Source of the DNA: Hydrogenophilales bacterium
GTDB taxonomy: Bacteria > Pseudomonadota > Gammaproteobacteria > Burkholderiales > Thiobacillaceae
Direction: 5' to 3'
NCBI GenBank assembly: GCA_016719465.1
Contig: JADJYY010000011.1
Coordinates: 62,001-126,000, forward strand
Length of the DNA: 64,000 nucleotides
The notes under the pieces were generated by a model. That model ran no database searches and was not told the DNA's origin. It saw nothing but the letters and a program-made list of their open reading frames with translations. Every line of letters starts with the position of its first letter. Position 1 is the stretch's first letter. Both the position numbers and the translations under genes were made by a program. Shown in pieces: positions 8,898 through 16,866 of this stretch.

Positions 8898-11800
8898 GTG
8901 CGAGTACTGCATGTCGAAGATAACCCGTTCGATGCCGACCTGACCCGGCGTCACATGGCGGGCCTGGCGCCGGATATCCAGTTGGAGCCGGCGTCCACCC
9001 TGGCCGCGGCGCTGGAGCGCCTGCGGGATCCGGCGGGCATCGATGCGCTCCTGATCGACCTGACCCTGCCGGACGGTTCCGGCCTGGAGCTGCTGGCCCG
9101 GGTGCGGGAGGAGCAGCTGCCCCTGGCGGTGGTGATGCTCACCGGCTCGGGCGACCAGGCCGCGGCGATCGCCGCCCTGCGGGCCGGCGCGGACGATTAC
9201 CTGACCAAGGGGGACGCGGCGCTGGAGCGCCTGCCCGCTACCTTGCGCCATGCCTGGAAGCGTTTTCACGAGGCCCGGCACCAGCGCTCCCGTCCCTTGC
9301 GGGTGCTCTACGCCGAGCATCACGCCGCCGATATCGACCTGACCCGGCGCCACCTCGATCGCCACGCGCCCCATATCCGCCTGACCGTGGTGGAAAACGC
9401 CGGCCAGGTTCTGGAGCGCCTGCCGACCCGGGCCGGGCTGCCGGCGGATTACGACGTGGTATTGCTGGATTACCGCCTGCCGGAGGTCGACGCCCTGGAG
9501 GCGGTCAAGGTCTTGCGCGGCGAGCGCGGCCTGGATATTCCCATCGTCATCGTCTCCGGCCAGGGCGGCGAGGAGGTCGCCGCCCAGGCCTTCCACCTGG
9601 GCGTGGACGACTACATCTCCAAGCACGCGGGCTATCTGCACGAATTGCCGGCCACCCTGGACAAGGTCCAGCGCCAGGCGGAACTGGCGCGGGAGCGCGG
9701 CAATCTGCGGGCGACCTCCCGGCGCCTGGAGCAGGTGCTGGCCACCAGCCCGGTGATTCTCTACACCCTGCGCCTGGGAGAGGGGGGCGCCACGCCGGGC
9801 TGGGTGAGCGGCAACATCGGCCGGCTGCTGGGCTATTCCGAGGGGGAGGCCCTGCGGGGGGACTGGTGGTTGACGCATCTCCATCCCGCCGATCGGGATG
9901 CCGCCCTGGCCAACGTGGACGCGCTGCTCGCGTCGGGCCATCTGGTCCACGAGTACCGCTTCTTCGATAGCCGGGGCCGGATTCACTGGATACACGACGA
10001 ACTGCGCCTGACCGGCGACACCGGCGGCGCCGTCCTTGAGGCGATCGGCGCCTGGCGCGACATCACCGATGCCAAGGTGGCCGAGCAATTGCAGCAGACC
10101 CGCATCGCCGTGCTGGATGGCCTGGTGGGGAACCGCCCCCTGCCCGATATCCTGGGTGAAATCGTGACGCGGCTGGAAGGCATCCATCCGGACATGCGGG
10201 TGTCCATCCTGGTGCGGGACGCGCGCGACGGCCGACTCTTCACGGGCGCGGCGCCCAGCCTGCCGGCTGCGTACAACAGCGCCGTCGATGGCCTGGAGCC
10301 GGGGGTGGGGCGGGGATCCTGCGGCACCGCCGCGGCCCTGGGCGAAACGGTGATCGTCGAGGACATCCAGAACCATCCCTACTGGTCGCCCTACGCCCAT
10401 CTCGCCGTCGCGGCGGGCCTGCGGGCCTGCTGGTCGATCCCGTTCAAGGACGAGGCCGGCCAGGTGCTGGGCACCTTCGGCATCTATTACGGCCAGCCCC
10501 GCGCCCCGGACCGGACGGAACTCGACCTGATCGGCGAGTTTGCCCGCATCGCCGGCCTGGCGGTGGGGCGGGTGCGCGCCGATACCCGCCTGCGCCAGGC
10601 GGCGGCGGTGTTCGAGAACACCCGTGAAGGCGTGGTCATCACCGACCTGCGGCCCGCCATCCTCAGCGTCAACCGGGCCTACACCGAGATCACCGGCTAC
10701 ACCCTGGAGGAGGCCCTGGGACGCAACCCCGGCCTGCTCAAATCCGGGCGCCAGGATACGGCCTTCTACCGAACCATGTGGGATAGCATCCTGGACACCG
10801 GCCATTGGCAGGGGGAAATCTGGAACCGGCGCAAGAACGGCGAGCTGTTCCCCCAGTTGCTCACCGTCAGCACCGTCCGGGACGGCGAGGGCCTGCCCTG
10901 CAACTACGTCGGCGTGATGACCGACATCAGCCTGCTGAAGTCCTCCGAGGCCAAACTGGAGTACCTGGCCCACCACGATCCCCTCACCGGCCTGCCCAAC
11001 CGCCTGTTGCTGCAATCCCGCCTGGAACACGCCCTGGACCGCGCGGAGCGGCACCATTTGAGCGTCGCCGTGTTGTACGTCGACCTGGATCGTTTCAAGG
11101 ACATCAACGACAGCCTGGGCCACCCGGTCGGCGACCAACTCCTGGATGCCCTGGCCCGGCGCATGGCGCAGCGGTTGCGGGAGGAGGACACCCTGGGCCG
11201 CCTGGGAGGCGACGAGTTCCTGCTCATCATGGAAGACCTGGAGCGGCCGGAGGATGCCGCCAGCGTCGCCCAGTCCCTGATCCAGCTTCTGGAGGACCCC
11301 TTCAAGCTGCCCAGCGGCCACGAGGTCTACATCGGCGCCAGCATCGGCATCAGCCTGTTTCCGGGAGATGGCCGCTCGGTCACCGAGCTGATCCAGCATG
11401 CCGACGTGGCCATGTACCTGGCCAAGGAATCCGGCCGCAACATCTGCTGTTTCTATACGCCGTCCCTGACCCGGGCGGCCAACGATCGGCTGGGGCTGGA
11501 AGCCCGCATGCGCCGGGCCCTGAACCAGGGAGAATTCGTGCTGCGCTACCAGCCCCAGATGGACATGGTCACGGGGACCGTGGTGGGCTGCGAGGCGCTG
11601 GTGCGCTGGGACGACCCGGAACGGGGCATGATCGCCCCGTCCCGCTTCATCCCCCTGGCGGAAGAGACCGGCCTCATCGCGCCCCTGGGCGAATGGGTGC
11701 TGCGCCAGGCCTGCCTTCAGGCCCGGGCCTGGATCGAGGCCGGGATGCCGCCCCTGGTCATGGCGGTCAACCTGTCCGCCCGTCAGTTGCGGCAGCCGGA

Positions 11801-12254
11801 CCTGGCGCGGCGGGTGGCCGCCGTCCTGGGCGAAACCGGCCTGTCCGCCGATCGGCTCAAGCTGGAACTCACCGAGAGCATGATCATGGGCCAGGGTGAA
11901 CAGGCCGTGGAACGGTTGCGCGACCTCAAGGCGCTGGGGATCGGCCTGTCCATCGACGACTTCGGCACCGGCTATTCCTCCCTGGCCTACCTGAAGCGTT
12001 TCCCCATCGACGAGCTCAAGATCGACCAGAGCTTCGTGCGCGACATCCCCGGGGACGTCGACGACATGCGAATCGCCGCCGCCATCATCGGCATGGCGCG
12101 AAGCCTGCGTCTGAAGGTGGTGGCGGAAGGGGTGGAAACCGAGGCCCAGCGGGATTTCCTGGCCGAACAAGGCTGCCAGGCATGCCAGGGCTACCTGTTC
12201 AGCCAGCCGCTGGCGCCGGAAGCGTTCGTCGCGTGGGTCCTCGGGGCCGCATGA
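8898..12254 (+). CDS. REC-REC-PAS-GAF-PAS-GGDEF-EAL c-di-GMP signalling protein
   Basis: An 1118-residue cytoplasmic protein. Receiver 1 (about 1-120) has phospho-acceptor Asp54 in LLIDLTLPDG. Receiver 2 (about 133-255) keeps Asp191 in VLLDYRLPE, but its acidic pair reads Glu140-His141, so metal binding may be weak. PAS at about 275-400, GAF at 410-565, PAS at 575-690, then GGDEF with intact GRLGGDEF and an RxxD inhibitory site (REED) five residues before it, and EAL with intact EALVRW, NLSARQL, ELTES, DDFGTGYSS, KIDQSFV and EGVET motifs. Both synthesis and breakdown of c-di-GMP therefore look possible, with the phosphodiesterase site complete. The start is GTG with AAGGAGG seven bases upstream. 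It follows the kinase/receiver pair and probably acts as its output. Confidence 0.92.
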   Translation: MRVLHVEDNPFDADLTRRHMAGLAPDIQLEPASTLAAALERLRDPAGIDALLIDLTLPDGSGLELLARVREEQLPLAVVMLTGSGDQAAAIAALRAGADDYLTKGDAALERLPATLRHAWKRFHEARHQRSRPLRVLYAEHHAADIDLTRRHLDRHAPHIRLTVVENAGQVLERLPTRAGLPADYDVVLLDYRLPEVDALEAVKVLRGERGLDIPIVIVSGQGGEEVAAQAFHLGVDDYISKHAGYLHELPATLDKVQRQAELARERGNLRATSRRLEQVLATSPVILYTLRLGEGGATPGWVSGNIGRLLGYSEGEALRGDWWLTHLHPADRDAALANVDALLASGHLVHEYRFFDSRGRIHWIHDELRLTGDTGGAVLEAIGAWRDITDAKVAEQLQQTRIAVLDGLVGNRPLPDILGEIVTRLEGIHPDMRVSILVRDARDGRLFTGAAPSLPAAYNSAVDGLEPGVGRGSCGTAAALGETVIVEDIQNHPYWSPYAHLAVAAGLRACWSIPFKDEAGQVLGTFGIYYGQPRAPDRTELDLIGEFARIAGLAVGRVRADTRLRQAAAVFENTREGVVITDLRPAILSVNRAYTEITGYTLEEALGRNPGLLKSGRQDTAFYRTMWDSILDTGHWQGEIWNRRKNGELFPQLLTVSTVRDGEGLPCNYVGVMTDISLLKSSEAKLEYLAHHDPLTGLPNRLLLQSRLEHALDRAERHHLSVAVLYVDLDRFKDINDSLGHPVGDQLLDALARRMAQRLREEDTLGRLGGDEFLLIMEDLERPEDAASVAQSLIQLLEDPFKLPSGHEVYIGASIGISLFPGDGRSVTELIQHADVAMYLAKESGRNICCFYTPSLTRAANDRLGLEARMRRALNQGEFVLRYQPQMDMVTGTVVGCEALVRWDDPERGMIAPSRFIPLAEETGLIAPLGEWVLRQACLQARAWIEAGMPPLVMAVNLSARQLRQPDLARRVAAVLGETGLSADRLKLELTESMIMGQGEQAVERLRDLKALGIGLSIDDFGTGYSSLAYLKRFPIDELKIDQSFVRDIPGDVDDMRIAAAIIGMARSLRLKVVAEGVETEAQRDFLAEQGCQACQGYLFSQPLAPEAFVAWVLGAA

Positions 12255-12310
12255 CGCGGCATGACCCGGTTACCCACGCGGGAACACACAAGAACAGGAA
12301 GAAAGGCTCG

Positions 12311-12751
12311 TTACTTGGCCGGGGCGGCGGGATAGGCGTAAGGCATCCCCATGGGCGCATACGGCATGGCCATCGGAGCCGGCGCCTTGGCATCGTCGTC
12401 GTCGGTCTTGATCTTGATCAGCGACGAGGTGAAGGCGGGCTTGCCCAGGGACTGGTAGTAGGCCGAGATGTCGCGGATTTCCTTCTCGTCGAAGAACGCC
12501 ACCGCCATGTTCATCATCGGATGCAGGATCTTGCCGGTCTTGTATTTCATGGTCTTGATTTCCAGCTTGTCGGCGTTCCGGCCGGCGAGCTGCAGCGTGT
12601 AGAAGATGCCCGGATAGGCCTCGCTGCCGTGGCAGGCGATGCAGGCGGTCGCCTTCTGCTTGCCGACGACGGGGTCGCCCGCCGCCAATGCCGGGGAGGA
12701 AAGGAGGCCGGCGGAGGCGGCGGCGAGAGCGAGGGCTGCGAGTTTTTTCAT
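12311..12751 (-). CDS. periplasmic c-type cytochrome, class I
   Basis: A 146-residue exported monohaem cytochrome. Signal peptide residues 1-23 (ends SSPALA); haem-binding CIACH at 37-41; the likely sixth ligand is one of the methionines in KILHPMMNMA, followed by the usual C-terminal helix EKEIRDISAYYQSLG. This fits small c4/c5/c553-type electron carriers. The last about 25 residues form an unusual Ala/Pro/Met/Tyr tail (MAMPYAPMGMPYAYP) after an Asp run, not part of the fold. GGAG precedes the ATG. It is divergent from the CarH-like regulator with about 200 bases between them, so the operators there could also act on this gene. Confidence 0.85.
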   Translation of the reverse strand: MKKLAALALAAASAGLLSSPALAAGDPVVGKQKATACIACHGSEAYPGIFYTLQLAGRNADKLEIKTMKYKTGKILHPMMNMAVAFFDEKEIRDISAYYQSLGKPAFTSSLIKIKTDDDDAKAPAPMAMPYAPMGMPYAYPAAPAK

Positions 12752-12911
12752 GGTGTTTCTCCAGAGGGTGAGTGTTAAGTGAAGGCGAAGTGAAGCTGAA
12801 CGGGTAGGTAAACAAGCCAAACGGACTAGTCCGCTAAACCGACACAACCGAAACCGCGATGCGAATTTCCTTCCGGCAGCGATCGCCTGGCCGGCCGGGG
12901 AATGGAAAATA

Positions 12912-12951
12912 TTGTACACATAAATTGTACAAGTACAAGTATGTTGTACAA
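12912..12951 (+). promoter_or_regulatory. operator array of TTGTACA/TTGTACAA palindromes
   Basis: TTGTACA at 12912-12918, the perfect palindrome TTGTACAA at 12925-12932, half-site GTACAA at 12933-12938 and a second TTGTACAA at 12944-12951, all within 47 bases of the MerR/CarH-type start at 12959. Dense palindromes right before a MerR-family regulator suggest an autoregulatory operator. The region is also AT-rich against a GC-rich background, so it probably includes the promoter. Binding is inferred. Confidence 0.55.
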
Positions 12952-12958
12952 TAAATTC

Positions 12959-13931
12959 ATGACGAAATCCGCCCCGGCTGAAAGCTTTCCTTCTCTCTTC
13001 CCCATCAGGGACCTGGTCCATCGCACCGGTGTCAACGCCTCCACCCTGCGCGCCTGGGAAAACCGCCATGGCCTGCTCCATCCCCACCGCGCCGATTCCG
13101 GGCATCGGCTCTACGGCCCGGCCGATGTGGCGCGCGTGCGTCGTATCCAGGAACTGCTCGGCCAGGGCCTGGGCCTGGCGGAAATCAGCGGCCTGCTGCA
13201 AACCGGCGAGGCGCCTCCCGCGACGCTCGCCGAATGGGCGGAACAGGCCGCGCCCGCCGGCGAGGGGCCGGCCGGCCTGGGAGGGCTATCTGAGGGAAAC
13301 CCTGCGCGCCCTGGAGGATTTCAGCACCGAGCGCCTGGATGCGATCTACAACGAGGCCTGCGCGGTCTATCCCATCGACATGCTGACGCGGCACGTGCTG
13401 ATACCCGTGCTGGAGAGGATCGGCGAGCGCTGGGACACCCGGCCGTCGGGCATCGCCGAGGAACACTTCTTCAGCGCCTGGCTGCGCAACAAGCTGGGCG
13501 CCCGCCTGCACCACACCTCCGGCCTGTCGAAGGGCAGGCCTCTGCTGCTGGCCTGCCTGCCCCATGAAGTGCACGAGATCGGCCTGCTGCTATTCGCTCT
13601 GGGTGCCCTGCATCGCGGCTTCCGCGTGGTCTATCTCGGCGGCAATGTGCCCATCCGCCAGCTCATCCACGTGGCGGGCAAGAGCCATGTGGCGGGGGTC
13701 GTGCTTTCGGGCCGGGATGCCCCGGACGCGGCCGCTCTGCTGGAAGACATCGCCTGGCTGACCGGGGCGGCCCGGGCGCCGGTGTTCGTGGGCAGCCATT
13801 TCTCGGTGCGGCAGCGGGTCGGCCTGATCCGGGCGAATGCCGTGCCCCTGGGCGACAACATCGTCGCGGGCCTGAACCTGCTCGAAGCCCGCCTCGCCCG
13901 ATCGGGCGTATCGAGGATGCCGGGCGCATAG
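12959..13931 (+). CDS. CarH/LitR-type MerR regulator with cobalamin-binding light-sensing domain, frameshifted
   Basis: In characterised relatives, adenosylcobalamin bound to the dark repressor is photolysed by light and the repressor leaves DNA. The N-terminal MerR domain (FPIRDLVHRTGVNASTLRAW, ENRHGLLHPHRADSGHRLYG) is in one frame; from about 13266 the continuation (WEGYLRETLRALEDFSTERL) is in the next frame. Removing one G from the GGGG at 13264-13267 restores a single 323-residue protein. The C-terminal part has the CarH four-helix motif Wx9EH exactly (W at 13431, EH at 13461-13466) and the B12 histidine in EVHEIG (ExHxxG) at 13566-13583, followed by a Rossmann-like domain with LGGNVP and SHVAGVVLSG. 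The ATG at 12959 is preferred because an upstream in-frame ATG would put the operators inside the gene. The frameshift may be a base-calling error. Confidence 0.8.
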
Positions 13932-14102
13932 CCACGGGCATGGGGCGCGAGGCGCCTGGCGTATGGGCGTCCCGCCACATCCCGGGCCGCGGATTCCCGG
14001 CCGGGGCGCCGCCGCTCCCGCCGAGGCATGCGAACTCGGGTTTGTGGGCTACCTTTACATCATCACCAGATGGCCAAGGTATGGGTGCCCCGGTATCGCG
14101 TC

Positions 14103-14663
14103 ATGAAAAATTTCATTGGCCTGCTTGCGGCCTTTCTGCTGTCGGCGTGTTCGAGCCTGCTGCCCACCGCCCAGGACAAATCGGTACAGCCCTGGGCCAG
14201 TTTCGAGGAAGCGAAGGCCAGCTACGACAGGATCGAACCCTTCGTCACCGACCTGGATGCGGTGCGCGAGTTGGGCTTCGATCCGTTCAAGACGCCGAAC
14301 ATCCGGATTCTCAACCACGCCCAGGTGGTGCAGACCGTCCTGCCGCCGCCCATGCGGGAGAACGGCGCGGTGCCGCCCGGCATTGTCGAATGCATGAAGG
14401 CGCGGGAGTCCTGCCAGGGCTACCTCATGGAGCCGAGGCGGATCAAGAAGGACCGGGTCGGCAACTTCATGCTCGACTTCATGAACTTCAAGCGCGAAAC
14501 CCTCACCACGGGCTGGAAGTTCGGCGCGCTGATCGTGGTCGTCGGCGACAAGGTGGTTTACAAGCAGTGGAGCGGCAGCCCGAACATCCAGGAAGAGTCC
14601 GTGCAGAAGAACCCTCTCGGCCCGCTCCAGGGCGCGGGGTCTTCCAGCGACCTCTATTATTGA
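14103..14663 (+). CDS. predicted lipoprotein of unknown function
   Basis: A 186-residue protein starting MKNFIGLLAAFLLSAC, with a lipobox LSAC placing the lipidated cysteine at residue 16, so it should be anchored to the outer (or inner) membrane. The mature part includes FEEAKASYDRIEPFVTDLDA, PFKTPNIRILNHAQVVQ and a conserved-looking C-x6-C pair (VECMKARESCQGY). I do not recognise the family. There is no strong ribosome site, but the lipobox decides the start; an upstream extension of 25 codons looks non-coding. It converges with ppk1, with 37 bases between the stops. Confidence 0.65.
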   Translation: MKNFIGLLAAFLLSACSSLLPTAQDKSVQPWASFEEAKASYDRIEPFVTDLDAVRELGFDPFKTPNIRILNHAQVVQTVLPPPMRENGAVPPGIVECMKARESCQGYLMEPRRIKKDRVGNFMLDFMNFKRETLTTGWKFGALIVVVGDKVVYKQWSGSPNIQEESVQKNPLGPLQGAGSSSDLYY

Positions 14664-14700
14664 ACAGCGCCGCGGCCGGCGCGCCACCGGCGGCGGCGCC

Positions 14701-16767
14701 TCAGATCTTCGCCGCCAGCAGGTTGAGCAGGAAGGCCTGGGCCTCGAAGCCGCGCCCGCGCCGGGCCCGGCGCCGATAGCCGCCGTCGGGCTGCATTTCC
14801 CAGGACTTGGTGTTGTCCTTGAGATAGGGCTTGATGCCTTCGTTGATGACCCGCTTCTTCAGCTTCGCATCCAGTACCGGGAAGCCGGTTTCGATGCGGC
14901 GGAAGAAATTGCGGTCCATCCAGTCGGCGCTGGCCAGGTAGACGACTTCCTCGCCGCCGTTCAGGAAATAGAAGATGCGGTGGTGTTCCAGGAAGCGGCC
15001 CAGGATGGAGCGCACGCGAATGTTCTCGGACACGCCGGGAATGCCGGGCCGCAGGGCGCACACGGCGCGGATGATCAGGTCGATCTGCACGCCGGCCTGA
15101 GAGGCTTCGTAGAGGGCGGCGATGACCCGGGGTTCCAGCAGGGCGTTCATCTTGGCGACGATGACGGCCTTCTCGCCCCGGCGCGCCCTTTCCGTTTCCT
15201 CGCGGATGGCCTGGATGATGCGGGCGTGCATGGTGAAGGGCGACTGCCACAGGTAGGTGTGCTCGCCGGCGTCGCCCAGGCCGGTGATCTGCTGGAACAC
15301 GTCGTTCACGTCCTGGCACAGCTCTGGGTTGCAGGTCAGCAGGCCGAAGTCGGTGTAGAGCCGGGCGGTGCGGGCGTGGTAGTTGCCGGTGCCCAGATGG
15401 CAGTAGCGCTTGAGTTTTCCATTCTCCCGCCGCACCACCATGGCCATCTTGGCATGGGTCTTGTGGCCGACCACGCCGTACACCACGTGGGCGCCGGCCG
15501 CTTCCAGCTTCTCCGCCCAGTTGATGTTGGCCTCCTCGTCGAAGCGGGCCAGCAGTTCCACCACGGCGGTGACCTCCTTGCCGCGCTGGGCGGCGGCGAT
15601 GAGGTGGCGCATGAGTTCCGAGTCGGTGCCGGTGCGGTACACGGTCTGCTTGATGGCCAGCACGTCCGGGTCCTCGGCGGCCTGGCGGATGAAGTCGACC
15701 ACCGGCTGGAAGGTCTGGAAGGGATGGTGCAGCAGGATGTCGCCGGCGGTGACGGCCTTGAACAGGTCCGGCTGCCTGGCCAACTGGGCCGGCATGCCGG
15801 GGGAGAAGGGGGGGAACTTCAGGTCGGGCCGTTCCACCTTGTCCGGCACGTTCATGAGCCGTACCAGGTTCACCGGGCCGCGCACCTGGTAGAGATCGTC
15901 CCGCGTCAGGTGAAACTGGCGCAGCAGGAAATCCTTCATCTCCTCCGAGCAGTTGTCGGCCACCTCCAGCCGCACGGCGTCGCCGAAATGGCGGTGGGGC
16001 AGCTCGCCCTGGAGCAGTTCCCGCAGGTTCTTGTTTTCCTCGTCGTCGATGAACAGGTCGGAGTTGCGGGTGACGCGGAACTGGTAGCAGCCATGGACTT
16101 CCATGCCGGCGAACAGGGCGCCCACGTGGGCGTGCAGGATGGAGGACAGGAAGACGAAGCCGTGCTCGCAGCCGGAAACCTCGTGGGGCAACTGGATGAC
16201 CCGGGGCAGGGAGCGGGGCGCCTGCACCACGGCCTTGCCGGAGCCGCGTCCGAAGGCGTCCTTGCCGGCCAGTTCCACGGCGAAGTTGAGGCTCTTGTTG
16301 AGCACGTTGGGGAAGGGGTGGGCCGGGTCCAGGCCGATGGGGGTGAGCACCGGCATCAACTCGTTGAAGAAGAACTCCCGGATCCAGTCGGCCTGTTCCG
16401 GCGTCCAGTGGTTGCGGCGGTGGAAGCGGATGCCCTCGGCGGCCAGGGCCGGCAGCACGTCGCCGTTGAGCAGTTCGTACTGGCGCGCCACCAGGTTGTG
16501 GGAAACCTTCGCCACCTGCTTGTAGACCTGTTTCGCGGTCAGGCCCTCGGCGCCCACATGCTCGGGATTGAGCCGCATCTGTTCCTTGAGGCCGGCCACC
16601 CGGATTTCGAAGAACTCGTCCATGTTGCTGGAGGTGATGCACAGGAAGCGCAGCCGCTCCAGCAGGGGCGTGGCGGGATCCTCGGCCTGGGCCAGCACGC
16701 GGCGGTTGAATTCCAGGATGCCGAGTTCGCGGTTGATCAGATATTCGCTGGCGGGGATTTGGGTCAT
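14701..16767 (-). CDS. ppk1: polyphosphate kinase 1
   Basis: Synthesises long-chain polyphosphate reversibly from ATP; peripheral membrane enzyme. The 688-residue length equals that of E. coli PPK. Domains seen in order: the N-terminal helical domain (ELGILEFNRRVLAQAED, CITSSNMDEFFEIRVAGLKE), the head domain, and two phospholipase-D-like C-terminal domains. The autophosphorylation region reads GHKTHAKMAM (His435/His438), and a second conserved histidine pair is His595-His596 in EHHRIFYF; ETGFPVLD and the C-terminal NLLAAKI are family-like. The start at 16767 has no strong ribosome site, but homology begins there. It is divergent from the CYTH-CHAD gene across a 99-base shared promoter region, in which I saw no convincing Pho box. 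Confidence 0.95.
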   Translation of the reverse strand: MTQIPASEYLINRELGILEFNRRVLAQAEDPATPLLERLRFLCITSSNMDEFFEIRVAGLKEQMRLNPEHVGAEGLTAKQVYKQVAKVSHNLVARQYELLNGDVLPALAAEGIRFHRRNHWTPEQADWIREFFFNELMPVLTPIGLDPAHPFPNVLNKSLNFAVELAGKDAFGRGSGKAVVQAPRSLPRVIQLPHEVSGCEHGFVFLSSILHAHVGALFAGMEVHGCYQFRVTRNSDLFIDDEENKNLRELLQGELPHRHFGDAVRLEVADNCSEEMKDFLLRQFHLTRDDLYQVRGPVNLVRLMNVPDKVERPDLKFPPFSPGMPAQLARQPDLFKAVTAGDILLHHPFQTFQPVVDFIRQAAEDPDVLAIKQTVYRTGTDSELMRHLIAAAQRGKEVTAVVELLARFDEEANINWAEKLEAAGAHVVYGVVGHKTHAKMAMVVRRENGKLKRYCHLGTGNYHARTARLYTDFGLLTCNPELCQDVNDVFQQITGLGDAGEHTYLWQSPFTMHARIIQAIREETERARRGEKAVIVAKMNALLEPRVIAALYEASQAGVQIDLIIRAVCALRPGIPGVSENIRVRSILGRFLEHHRIFYFLNGGEEVVYLASADWMDRNFFRRIETGFPVLDAKLKKRVINEGIKPYLKDNTKSWEMQPDGGYRRRARRGRGFEAQAFLLNLLAAKI

Positions 16768-16866
16768 GGCGGTAGGGTGTTCTGTAACCTGGGGAACAAC
16801 GGAGGATGCTAACCTCAAATCCCCGCCGCCTTCCATCCGCGGACGATTACAGTCAACAGTAAAACC

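Noticed and set aside
12902..12958. Earlier start for the CarH-like protein at 12902
   Set aside because: It would place the TTGTACAA operators inside the coding region and add an atypical N-terminus; the MerR domain begins just after 12959.
16768..16866. Possible Pho box between ppk1 and the CYTH-CHAD gene (CTGTTGACTGTAAT)
   Set aside because: The two CTGT half-sites are seven bases apart instead of the required eleven.
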